This document shows positions 1-6,024 of a stretch of DNA of 10,544 nucleotides, piece after piece; the stretch's first letter is position 1; every line of letters begins with the position of its first letter. Made by a program: the position numbers and the translations under genes. The notes under the pieces are model-generated. The model did no database searches and had not been told where the DNA came from. It worked only from the letters and a program-made list of their open reading frames with translations. The stretch is from Maribacter sp. (GTDB taxonomy: Bacteria > Bacteroidota > Bacteroidia > Flavobacteriales > Flavobacteriaceae). The stretch is from positions 1-10,544 of the forward strand of contig JAHHKH010000072.1 in NCBI GenBank assembly GCA_018679695.1, written 5' to 3'.

Positions 1-2
1 GC

Positions 3-110
3 TTTGGGATTGCCCTATGTATAGGATCCTCTTTTTTTACCTCTGAATTGCAGGCGATAAAGAATATGGCCAATAATGTGAAGAGTAGATACCTCATAAA
101 AAATACTTAG
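3..110 (+). CDS. C-terminal fragment of an unidentified protein, cut by the window edge
   Basis: The third plus frame is open from the window edge to a TAG at 108-110 and gives 35 residues. It begins with a hydrophobic stretch (FGIALCIGSSFF) and ends in a polar, basic tail (NNVKSRYLIKNT). That pattern suits the end of a membrane protein whose last segment is followed by a cytoplasmic tail. The other two plus frames hit stops early. The protein cannot be identified from this much sequence. It is the only reasonably plausible coding sequence on the plus strand, so its promoter lies outside the window. Confidence 0.4.
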   Translation, partial: FGIALCIGSSFFTSELQAIKNMANNVKSRYLIKNT

Positions 111-134
111 ACCTAAATATACAAAAAATGAAAC

Positions 135-152
135 GCGGAACTAGCGGAACTA
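135..152. repeat. tandem direct repeat, 2 x 9 bp GCGGAACTA
   Basis: GCGGAACTA occurs twice with no spacer, at 135-143 and 144-152, just after the stop of the partial plus-strand gene and six bases before a hairpin. It may be a slippage product or a small protein-binding direct repeat. Nothing else in the window matches it. Confidence 0.6.
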
Positions 153-157
153 AACAA

Positions 158-188
158 GGGATAACCGAAATCTCTTTCTAGTTATCCC
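158..188. repeat. inverted repeat (hairpin) without U-tract
   Basis: GGGATAAC at 158-165 is perfectly complementary to GTTATCCC at 181-188. The loop contains a second short stem, GAAA (167-170) with TTTC (175-178). The structure should fold well on either strand. Neither side is followed by a run of T, so it is not a classical intrinsic terminator. It could still protect the 3' end of the upstream plus-strand transcript. Confidence 0.55.
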
Positions 189-439
189 TCTGGGGAAAGT
201 AACAAACATAACCCTTTCTTTATTTACTTATGAATTATAGAATCAACCTTTTGAATAGTACAAGTCCCAAGTAATTCATTGCATTGTCAAGGATGTGAAT
301 GTCTTGTAAATGAATGATCAACTGTGATTTACAGCATATGGTTTATAAATTGCAGTACTACCAAGATCCCGATCAGAATCAGTAATCCGTGCGCATTAAC
401 TTTTTTTCATTTGATGTATTTATTCCGTTTTGACCCAAT
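189..439. other. intergenic stretch with no recognisable gene
   Basis: No frame on either strand here has a convincing length or composition. There is a T7 run at 401-407 without a stem in front of it and a small CTGT/ACAG inverted repeat near 320-335. Neither is enough to call a terminator or an operator. Confidence 0.5.
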
Positions 440-676
440 TCATAATTCTTGCGTCGGTAATAGGCTAAATCTCTTATAAAATGCCTCTAAAATTTGTTCA
501 TCATTCTTTTGAATAAGTAATAAATCACTACGGAAAACCGAACCTATGAATAATTCCTCATCGCATAATCCATAAGTAATGCCGTTTCTATAATTTAAAC
601 TTTGATAATGCCCTTTATTTTCTGGATTGTTTTTTAAGAGTTGTTTTAGGGTTAATGGATTTTCAAGTAATGACAT
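440..676 (-). CDS. hypothetical 78-aa protein
   Basis: This is a short soluble protein that I do not recognise. It begins MSLLENPLTLKQLLKNNPE and ends in LLPTQEL before a TGA. There is no signal peptide or membrane segment, and composition is balanced (charged and hydrophobic residues alternate), as expected for a small folded globular protein. Residues 55-72 look helical and amphipathic (LIQKNDEQILEAFYKRFS). The ATG is preceded by an A-rich stretch (TAAAAAGAACA), the usual kind of flavobacterial initiation region. It appears to be monocistronic: the minus-strand terminator at 748-776 separates it from the gene to its right. A palindromic AT-rich site (TTTAATT/AATTAAA, 723-739) lies 47 bases upstream of the start and might be its operator. 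Confidence 0.6.
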   Translation of the reverse strand: MSLLENPLTLKQLLKNNPENKGHYQSLNYRNGITYGLCDEELFIGSVFRSDLLLIQKNDEQILEAFYKRFSLLPTQEL

Positions 677-722
677 GTTCTTTTTAATTACACAAGAGTG
701 ATCTCTTTGAAGTGTCCGTGTT

Positions 723-739
723 TTTAATTTCGAATTAAA
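723..739. repeat. small AT-rich palindrome upstream of the 78-aa gene
   Basis: TTTAATT at 723-729 and AATTAAA at 733-739 are perfect complements around a TCG centre. The site sits between the terminator at 748-776 and the start codon at 676. It could be a dimeric regulator site, but AT-rich palindromes of this size also occur by chance. Confidence 0.3.
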
Positions 740-747
740 TGCTCCCT

Positions 748-776
748 AAAAAAAGACCCTGAAAAACAGGGTCTTT
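748..776 (-). terminator. intrinsic terminator, minus strand
   Basis: AAAGACCCTG (752-761) pairs perfectly with CAGGGTCTTT (767-776) around a five-base loop. Read on the minus strand, the 10-bp stem runs straight into seven T (748-754). On the plus strand the stem is followed only by TTTAAAC, so termination should be mainly leftward. The nearest minus-strand gene that could end here is the 62-aa membrane protein, whose stop lies about 170 bases upstream. Confidence 0.85.
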
Positions 777-822
777 AAACCAACCAAACTAATTAAAACC
801 TAAATTACTCTTAATTATTATC

Positions 823-873
823 AAAACCTTGGCCGGTTTTTTCGACGCATTGGAATTGCCAATCTAATTCCAA
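823..873. repeat. two further hairpins next to the terminator
   Basis: AAAACC (823-828) and GGTTTT (835-840) form one hairpin. TTGGAATT (850-857) and AATTCCAA (866-873) form a second with an eight-base loop. Together with the 748-776 terminator they make three structures within 126 bases that contain no open frame. On the minus strand this would be a structured RNA ending in a terminator; on the plus strand it could be an mRNA leader that no longer has a gene. Confidence 0.4.
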
Positions 874-943
874 CGGTTCTTACGGATAATCAATGGTTAG
901 TGTTAGTATAGCTAATTACCCGTTTTATTGTTAATACTTTATA

Positions 944-1132
944 TCATGAATAACAGTCACCCAGTTTAGACTTATTACTTTTATTTATAAATCGAGTGTT
1001 TGTTAAATTCGATTTTGACTTGGTCACCACCTTCTTTTTGACCAGTGAAATAGGCATGATGATATACAATGTTGCCATAAAAACCAGCATACTAATTACA
1101 AAAAACAGTTCTACCAAAAATGTGGATTCCAT
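944..1132 (-). CDS. small single-span membrane protein, 62 aa
   Basis: Residues 5-31 form a long hydrophobic segment (from FLVELFFVISMLVF to ISLV), followed directly by KKK and a tail rich in Lys, Asn and Ser that ends LGDCYS. By the positive-inside rule the tail is cytoplasmic. The opposite strand is also open over this stretch, but the minus frame has the clear transmembrane layout and a purine-rich region before its ATG (AGGAAAAAGAAGCACAA), so I prefer it. Function is unknown; small proteins of this shape are often regulators of membrane complexes or toxin-like peptides. The transcript may run on to the terminator at 748-776. A hairpin with a GAGG loop (1166-1181) lies upstream. Confidence 0.5.
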   Translation of the reverse strand: MESTFLVELFFVISMLVFMATLYIIMPISLVKKKVVTKSKSNLTNTRFINKSNKSKLGDCYS

Positions 1133-1165
1133 TTGTGCTTCTTTTTCCTATCAGGTGACACTATC

Positions 1166-1181
1166 TATTAGCCTCCTAATA
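1166..1181 (-). promoter_or_regulatory. leader hairpin with GAGG loop upstream of the 62-aa gene
   Basis: TATTAG (1166-1171) and CTAATA (1176-1181) are perfect complements around a four-base loop. On the minus strand the loop reads GAGG, within an AGGAGG sequence that is rare in this window. It lies about 35 bases upstream of the ATG at 1132, too far to be that gene's own ribosome site. A regulatory role is conjecture. Confidence 0.25.
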
Positions 1182-1236
1182 CATGGTAAATCTAATAAGT
1201 GATTGGCAACAGGAAAGAAGAACCAAAAAATTAAAA

Positions 1237-1317
1237 ATGAACATCGATGAAATACATGATTTGATCGACAAAATGCATATGTTATACGGTTTTTCCTACT
1301 TTATTGTATTATTCTAA
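1237..1317 (+). CDS. possible 26-aa peptide
   Basis: An ATG at 1237 opens a frame of 26 codons ending in TAA. It begins MNIDEIHDLIDKM, looks like a short amphipathic helix, and ends in a hydrophobic stretch (FSYFIVLF). The upstream AGGAAAGAAG and TTAAAA would suit initiation. It is the only start-led plus-strand frame in a region otherwise coded on minus, is very short, and has no recognised relative. It may be a small peptide, the N-terminal remnant of a lost gene, or chance. Confidence 0.2.
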   Translation: MNIDEIHDLIDKMHMLYGFSYFIVLF

Positions 1318-1384
1318 AAATAGGATTATCCTCTAGTAATAGAAGTATTCGAAAGTGAAAAGCAAACAATAGAATATTGGAACA

Positions 1385-2920
1385 TCACTTTTTGAGCAAT
1401 TTAAGCACAGTCTCAACAAGTTCAGTAAGTTCAAATGGTTTTGTTACCACTGCGTTCATTCCTTTGTTCAAGTAGTCATTTATATTCTCCTCAAACGCAT
1501 TGGCGGTTATACCAATAATGGGAATGTTCTTGATGTTCTTAAAAGGAAAATCACGGATCAATTGGGTCAGATGGTCGCCAGGGACATTGGGAAGGTCAAC
1601 GTCCATTAAAATAATATCGTAAGTATTGTTCGCTACCTGCTCAAAGACCATTGCACCATCATTGACCAAATCAATATAAAATAAATTTGTATCCATTAAT
1701 GCCTTGAACAAAACGGTTTGTATTTGCTCATCATCTTCAACCATGAGCAATTTATACTTACGTTCATCTATTTTTTTACTGGAACCCGAACTTTTAAAGG
1801 TGTATTTTGAAATAGGTCTGGAAGCCAGATCCAAAGGAAACTTCAGTGTTACATCAAAATAAAATTCAGAGCCTTTCCCATAAATAGACTCAACCCGGAT
1901 CTTGGCATCCATAAGTTCAAGAAGGCCTTTTACAATAGACAGGCCCAACCCGGAGCCCTGTTTTTTGCCAAAATCATCCAACTGGGTAAAACTTTCAAAA
2001 ATTGCATCTACTTTCTCTTGAGGTATCCCTATTCCAGTATCGGATACGCTAAATCTTAAATTTACCTTATTGGCCCTTTTTTGATTGAGTTTAACATTCA
2101 AGGTCACCGCCCCTTCTTTGGAATACTTGAAGGCGTTATCGCATAAATTCGTAAGTACTTGGAATAGCCTCAGGCGATCCCCTTCGACAAATTCCGGAAC
2201 CTTTTTGTCATAATTAAGCACAAAATCAATTGATTTTTGAGCTGCCTTTGTCTTATAGGTAAACTCAATTAATTGTAACAAACCAAATAGGCTGAAAACC
2301 TTGTCACGCAATTGAAGCTTCCCCGAAGCAATAAGACTAATACTCATGATATCATCCAACAAGAGTTTCAAATTGGCATTTGATTCCTTTAAAAAATGTA
2401 CCATTTGTTTTTGCTCACCAGTTAAATCGGTGCCTTCAATGACACTGGTGATCGAGATTATACTTGTAAGCGGATTTCTTAACTCATGGCTAAAGTTTCG
2501 AATAAAGGCATTCTTAAAGCGTTCCCTTTCCTCCAATTCAATATTCTTGAGAACCACCAATTCAGAATTTATAATGGATTCGTTTCTGGCTTGGGCTAAT
2601 TTTTGATAAGAGAGATAGTGATCCGTAAAATCGTAAATAAGGAGAAGTATATGATTATCCTTCTTGATCATTTTCACATCTGTGATATACTGCTTTTGCA
2701 GATAGTCTAGATGTACACAATTATAGGTAATCGTTTCCTCTGACGATTCAAGCACGGAAACGTAGGAAACAAAAAAAGGATGAACATCATAGATGTAATC
2801 CCCTTTGTTCAGCTTCAAGAAGGTTTGATCACTTTCAACAATAGTTCCATCAAATCCAATTACAATAAACTGAATATTCTGGTTAGCATACTGTTCCTTA
2901 TATTGTTCAAGCTTGGTCAT
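1385..2920 (-). CDS. cytoplasmic PAS hybrid histidine kinase with C-terminal receiver
   Basis: This 511-aa protein has no membrane segment, so it should sense an internal signal or a partner. Residues about 15-105 look like a PAS domain. A coiled-coil linker (105-138) leads to the HisKA dimerisation domain with phospho-acceptor His145 in FSHELRNP. The ATPase domain shows the N box (N258, N262), the G1 box DTGIGIP (294-300) and the G2 box GSGLGLS (322-328). Residues 388-511 are a receiver with acidic residues E395-D397, phospho-acceptor Asp440 (ILMDVDLP), Thr472 and Lys494 (TKPF). No DNA-binding or HPt domain follows, so phosphate must pass to a separate HPt or regulator, or the receiver acts by binding. 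Its ATG lies inside the end of the GTPase gene (14-bp overlap), indicating translational coupling and suggesting that the GTPase controls the kinase, perhaps through the PAS domain. Confidence 0.95.
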   Translation of the reverse strand: MTKLEQYKEQYANQNIQFIVIGFDGTIVESDQTFLKLNKGDYIYDVHPFFVSYVSVLESSEETITYNCVHLDYLQKQYITDVKMIKKDNHILLLIYDFTDHYLSYQKLAQARNESIINSELVVLKNIELEERERFKNAFIRNFSHELRNPLTSIISITSVIEGTDLTGEQKQMVHFLKESNANLKLLLDDIMSISLIASGKLQLRDKVFSLFGLLQLIEFTYKTKAAQKSIDFVLNYDKKVPEFVEGDRLRLFQVLTNLCDNAFKYSKEGAVTLNVKLNQKRANKVNLRFSVSDTGIGIPQEKVDAIFESFTQLDDFGKKQGSGLGLSIVKGLLELMDAKIRVESIYGKGSEFYFDVTLKFPLDLASRPISKYTFKSSGSSKKIDERKYKLLMVEDDEQIQTVLFKALMDTNLFYIDLVNDGAMVFEQVANNTYDIILMDVDLPNVPGDHLTQLIRDFPFKNIKNIPIIGITANAFEENINDYLNKGMNAVVTKPFELTELVETVLKLLKK

Positions 2921-3404
2921 TCAAAAGGGAAGCTAATTGGGTGAACATTCCATTGACAGAGTCCCCGGTTTTTGCACTGGTCAAAAAATTTGCTTGTATG
3001 TTATTCTCTTCCAGTAAGGATTGTAATTCACTTAGAATAATCAAATCCACTTTGTTGCCAACCACCATTACAGGGGTTTCCTTGGTCTTGCTGGTAACAA
3101 TTTGTAGGTCCTCATTTATATTTTGAAATGTAGACGGTCGGCTAACATCAAAAACAAAGACCACACCATGGGTTCCCAATAAATAGGACTCCCGGATCAT
3201 TCGAATATCATCAGTGCCTTCCAAATCCCATATAATCAAGGAAATGCTCTCATCAGGACTTAATTCAACTACTTTTTTGGTAATATGAACCCCTATGGTC
3301 ACCTTATAATTGTCAGAGAAGCTATCTTTGACAAACCTTCGGATCAAAGATGTTTTACCGACACCAAAATGACCAAGAATAACGATTTTCTTAGATTTTT
3401 GCAT
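2907..3404 (-). CDS. Ras/Rab-like small GTPase
   Basis: This 165-aa protein is close to the size of a bare G domain and carries all five G motifs. G1 (P-loop) is GHFGVGKTS at 11-19. G2 is Thr36 in the switch I sequence YKVTIGVHI, which closely resembles the Rab STIGVDF signature. G3 is WDLEGTDD at 59-66, G4 is NKVD at 117-120, and G5 is SAK at 143-145. There is no lipidation tail. Two positions differ from Ras: the Gly12 equivalent is Phe13, and the catalytic Gln61 equivalent is Thr64. Unassisted hydrolysis should therefore be slow or use another mechanism. It resembles the prokaryotic small GTPases related to MglA and the 'Rup' groups more than EF-Tu or Era types. Start and stop both overlap the neighbouring genes by 14 bp (ATG within the roadblock-like gene, TGA within the kinase gene). 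Confidence 0.93.
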   Translation of the reverse strand: MQKSKKIVILGHFGVGKTSLIRRFVKDSFSDNYKVTIGVHITKKVVELSPDESISLIIWDLEGTDDIRMIRESYLLGTHGVVFVFDVSRPSTFQNINEDLQIVTSKTKETPVMVVGNKVDLIILSELQSLLEENNIQANFLTSAKTGDSVNGMFTQLASLLNDQA

Positions 3405-4242
3405 TGCCGAAATATTCTGCTAGCTTTTTCTCAACTAATTCAGTACTTAAAGTTTCAACGGGCTTCTCAAGGTGTCGACTCGTATAGATAAGGTCCAAAT
3501 TCATTTCCATGAAATTGTGGTAAAAATTGAAGATTAGATCCTGTACCCTATTTTTAGTCTTTAAACCATAGGTGCCAGAAACAACTACTGCCACATAATA
3601 ATTCACAAAACTTTGGATGTGGATGTTGTAAAGCTCATAATCAATGAGTTCGAGCTCTTGGTTCTTCTGATTGAAAGCATCTTCCACAAATGTCTTTATT
3701 GCGGTGAGCATTCCCGAGATCATTTCCTCATCTATGGTTTTTGCCTTTGAAAAGCTCGCCTTTAATATTCCGGAATCACGTTCGATCAACAGCACCTGTT
3801 CTATTTTTTCTGAGGCCAAGTCCTGCAGTAGTAATTCTTTTTCCTTACTTCCCCCGAAAAATGCCCTGATCTTTCTTTTCCATGTGGTGATGAAGCTTAA
3901 TTGATTGTCTATCTTTTCGGAAAGGACCTTGATTTCTTGGGCCACGTATTTTTTTACCATTTTACCCAATACCGGATAAAGGGCATCAACCACCTCATCT
4001 TTATGATTCTGTATTTCCTTTTTTAAGGTAGCGGTAATAGTGGGACCTAAGGTATCTGGAATTTTCTTGGTAAACTCATTCAATTGATTTTCAATAATCG
4101 GGTCTACCCTGGAAGAAAACTTTTCCCTATCATTATAGGCCTGTTCCAACAATTCTATACGATCGGCAATTCTATCGATATCCTCCCGATCGTCAGTGAA
4201 CAATATATCCTTAAGGATTTCTAATCTGTCTTTTTCGCTCAT
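3391..4242 (-). CDS. helical protein with roadblock-like C-terminal region, putative GTPase partner
   Basis: This 283-aa soluble protein has three visible parts. An N-terminal helix carries LEILKDILFTD (7-17). A long helical region spans about 25-125 and contains DALYPVLGKMVKKYV (87-101). The C-terminal part (about 145-230) runs QVLLIERDSGILKASFS, then EEMISGMLTAIKTFVEDAF, then strands ending NYYVAVVVSGTYG. That strand-helix-strand order resembles roadblock/longin domains such as MglB, which bind and regulate small GTPases. From memory, the middle and C-terminal parts also resemble the N-terminal extension of some OmpA-family proteins of cyanobacteria, but no OmpA domain is present here. The gene overlaps the GTPase gene by 14 bp and follows the coiled-coil gene after a 20-bp gap. 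A role as GAP, exchange factor or effector of the GTPase is inferred from context and the fold guess. Confidence 0.8.
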   Translation of the reverse strand: MSEKDRLEILKDILFTDDREDIDRIADRIELLEQAYNDREKFSSRVDPIIENQLNEFTKKIPDTLGPTITATLKKEIQNHKDEVVDALYPVLGKMVKKYVAQEIKVLSEKIDNQLSFITTWKRKIRAFFGGSKEKELLLQDLASEKIEQVLLIERDSGILKASFSKAKTIDEEMISGMLTAIKTFVEDAFNQKNQELELIDYELYNIHIQSFVNYYVAVVVSGTYGLKTKNRVQDLIFNFYHNFMEMNLDLIYTSRHLEKPVETLSTELVEKKLAEYFGNAKI

Positions 4243-4262
4243 CGAAAGTAGCGTTGAAAATA

Positions 4263-4619
4263 CTATTTGTTACTGACCTTCTTGCCTAAATCTATTAGTA
4301 ACTTACCGAGTGTTTCCTTGTCCATACTCTTCTCTTCCAAGTCATCGATTTTAGCTGACAAGTTCTTTTCCAGATCTGTAATTCTAATGTTGACATCGGT
4401 TGAAACATCATCGATGGATTTTCTCAATTCGGAACTTACTTCATCGATCAAATCCTCCAAGACTTTTTTCTTATCCAGAATGTCTTGCTTCAACGATTCA
4501 AACTCAGAATTATAAGCCTGTATATTATCGCCGAAAATTAGATTTTTTATGGCTTCGATTTTTGAATCGGCTTCCTGGTTTTCGTGTAAATTGATTACAG
4601 GTTTCTGGTTTTTTGACAT
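4263..4619 (-). CDS. coiled-coil protein, first gene of the GTPase operon
   Basis: This 118-aa acidic, soluble protein is mostly heptad-like helix from about residue 35 to 98 (VLEDLIDEVSSELRKSI, ITDLEKNLSAKIDDLEEK), with a short ending MDKETLGKLLIDLGKKVSNK. Residues 21-31 (IEAIKNLIFGD) match the pattern near the N-terminus of the next protein (LEILKDILFTD), so the two share a short module. There are no catalytic residues, signal peptide or membrane segment. It most likely forms a dimeric scaffold or adaptor for the GTPase complex; that role is inferred. It is the first gene of the operon; its ATG is preceded by an A/T-rich region with no Shine-Dalgarno sequence, and its upstream region holds a strong hairpin and a good -7 promoter match. 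Confidence 0.8.
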   Translation of the reverse strand: MSKNQKPVINLHENQEADSKIEAIKNLIFGDNIQAYNSEFESLKQDILDKKKVLEDLIDEVSSELRKSIDDVSTDVNIRITDLEKNLSAKIDDLEEKSMDKETLGKLLIDLGKKVSNK

Positions 4620-4657
4620 TTGATTTCTATTTAAGGGAATTTAGGTCTATTTAACTA

Positions 4658-4690
4658 ATGAATCCCATTTTACAAATGGATTGGATTCAT
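4658..4690 (-). promoter_or_regulatory. strong hairpin in the leader of the GTPase operon
   Basis: ATGAATCC (4658-4665) pairs with GGATTCAT (4683-4690), and CATTT (4666-4670) pairs with AAATG (4674-4678). The result is a stem of up to 13 pairs with a TAC loop and a one-sided GATT bulge. Because GGATT is doubled, the stem can slip into an alternative pairing. It begins 39 bases before the first start codon of the operon and has no U-tract. It could be a protein-binding site in DNA or a leader RNA structure. AATGAATCC occurs again at 4738-4746, which favours a DNA-binding repeat. Confidence 0.5.
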
Positions 4691-4758
4691 TTTCAACGTC
4701 GCACTGTAGGGTAAAGACTCGATATTTAGGCCAATATAATGAATCCATGCTAACTTTT

Positions 4759-4766
4759 CAAAGATA
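4759..4766 (-). promoter_or_regulatory. candidate -7 promoter element for the GTPase operon
   Basis: On the minus strand these bases read TATCTTTG, a full match to the Bacteroidota -7 consensus TAnnTTTG. Transcription would begin near 4752, giving a leader of about 130 bases that includes the hairpin at 4658-4690. No TTG is present at the expected -33 distance, so the promoter may be weak or activator-dependent. The rest of the 4620-4932 gap shows no gene and no convincing terminator for the channel operon. Confidence 0.4.
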
Positions 4767-4932
4767 TATGGCATAACATTCTTAGCACTGATTTAAGGTA
4801 TTATGCCCACATTGAAGATGAAACATCGGATATCTGCTTTTTATTGACTTTTGGGATCAATCCATAAGTAGGTCCAAAAATCAAAAATGCGACTCCTCAG
4901 GGAATTTGCGTCCATGTTCCGAAGAATTCTAC

Positions 4933-6024
4933 TTATTCCTCATAAAGACTATATTTCTTTAATGTCTCGGCCCATGCTAAAGATTGTATCTGTGTAATAA
5001 GTTGCTTATTTACTTCATCGAAGTAGGGATGTGCTTTGGGCATAATAAAGCTTCTATAATGTTTGCTAAAGGTCAATGGCAAAAGATTAGCCTTTGATTC
5101 CAGTTGATTTGAACGTATTAAATACCCCAAAGCGGTCTTATCATGAATAAGCACGTCAATATCCTTTCTTGATAAGGCGCGCAACGCTTGCAAAGGTGTT
5201 CGGTATACCTGATAGGGATCCATACCATGTTCTATGGTAAAAAGTTCTCCCTTAGAGGCGCCGACAACCCCTATTCGCTCAACCGTCTGTAGGTCATCAA
5301 GACCATTAATGTTAGATTCCAATGTGTTTACGGTCAGTGTTGAGGCTATGGTAGCGGTAAAACTGGAAATAATGATAACAGCAGTAAACATCCAAACGAT
5401 TGCAATAGTCTTGCCCATTTGGGTTTTTGGGGCCTTATCGCCATAACCCACCGTGGTCATGGTCACAGCGGCCCACCATAGTCCATCGAACAAGCCTATT
5501 ATTCCGGGCCTAAACTGGTACTTGTTCTTTCGTTTTTCAACGAACCACAAAATGGTTCCAAAACTTGAGAGAATAATCAAAAGAAACAAAACCACATTCA
5601 AAAAGTCGATCGAGAAGAAATTAGTAATAAAAATCTGAAATTGACTCCGGCGATTTGCTGTTGTCGCAACACCAATGCTCGAATTATAGAAAGGTTGGCT
5701 CACCTGAAACCGTTCAAGACGGCTAGGACTATTGGACATAGGATTGATCGTAAGATCCAATTCGTTATAGTCCAAAGAACGGACAATACCCACTACATCA
5801 CTGAATTCTTTGTACTCAAAGGCGATTCCAAGTTCTTTGGCCATGGCCTCCCATAGGTCAATAGAGACTCCTGAATAACCTCCCGTTTCCTTGATTACGA
5901 AGGGCGGATCCTGATGGATACCTACCAATAGTGTATCGCCAAGGGCAGTATTGGCGTTACCAGGCGTTCCAAGGAACAAGATAAAACAGAGCACTATACC
6001 TGATATGTAGCTATTTTTATACAT
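4933..6024 (-). CDS. GluR0-like ionotropic receptor: ligand-gated potassium-type channel
   Basis: This 363-aa protein has a signal peptide (1 to about 25), then the first lobe of a type-3 solute-binding domain (about 30-130). A channel core follows, with M1 (about 142-162), a pore loop containing the potassium filter TVGYGD (191-196), and M3 (about 205-231). M3 ends in SFTATIASTLTV, which corresponds to SYTANLAAF of animal glutamate receptors. The second binding lobe spans about 236-363. There is no M4, as in cyanobacterial GluR0 (about 400 aa). In an ungapped comparison with the animal AMPA receptor, Arg102 falls on the arginine that binds the ligand's alpha-carboxylate. Asp295 (HDKTALGYLI) falls on the acidic residue that binds the amino group. 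An amino acid ligand is therefore likely, acting from the periplasm on an inner-membrane channel. Its ATG directly follows the stop of the upstream sensor gene (TAAATG), so translation should be coupled. Confidence 0.93.
   Translation of the reverse strand: MYKNSYISGIVLCFILFLGTPGNANTALGDTLLVGIHQDPPFVIKETGGYSGVSIDLWEAMAKELGIAFEYKEFSDVVGIVRSLDYNELDLTINPMSNSPSRLERFQVSQPFYNSSIGVATTANRRSQFQIFITNFFSIDFLNVVLFLLIILSSFGTILWFVEKRKNKYQFRPGIIGLFDGLWWAAVTMTTVGYGDKAPKTQMGKTIAIVWMFTAVIIISSFTATIASTLTVNTLESNINGLDDLQTVERIGVVGASKGELFTIEHGMDPYQVYRTPLQALRALSRKDIDVLIHDKTALGYLIRSNQLESKANLLPLTFSKHYRSFIMPKAHPYFDEVNKQLITQIQSLAWAETLKKYSLYEE

Noticed and set aside
694..707. AAGAG/CTCTT inverted repeat in the leader of the 78-aa gene
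   Set aside because: Five pairs around a four-base loop, AT-rich surroundings and no partner element; likely chance.
996..1202. Plus-strand open frame of 68 codons antisense to the 62-aa membrane protein
   Set aside because: It overlaps the minus frame almost fully, and the minus frame has the clearer layout (one long hydrophobic segment followed by KKK) and agrees with the local strand. I cannot exclude it.
1316..1332. Possible terminator for the GTPase/kinase operon (AGGAT-T-ATCCT with A-tract)
   Set aside because: The arms leave a one-base loop, so only about three pairs can form, with just five T behind on the minus strand; too weak to call.
4880..4932. Possible terminator after the channel gene (TCC-CTGA-GGA then TTTTTGATTTTT on minus)
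   Set aside because: The stem is only about three base pairs and several bases separate it from the T-rich stretch.
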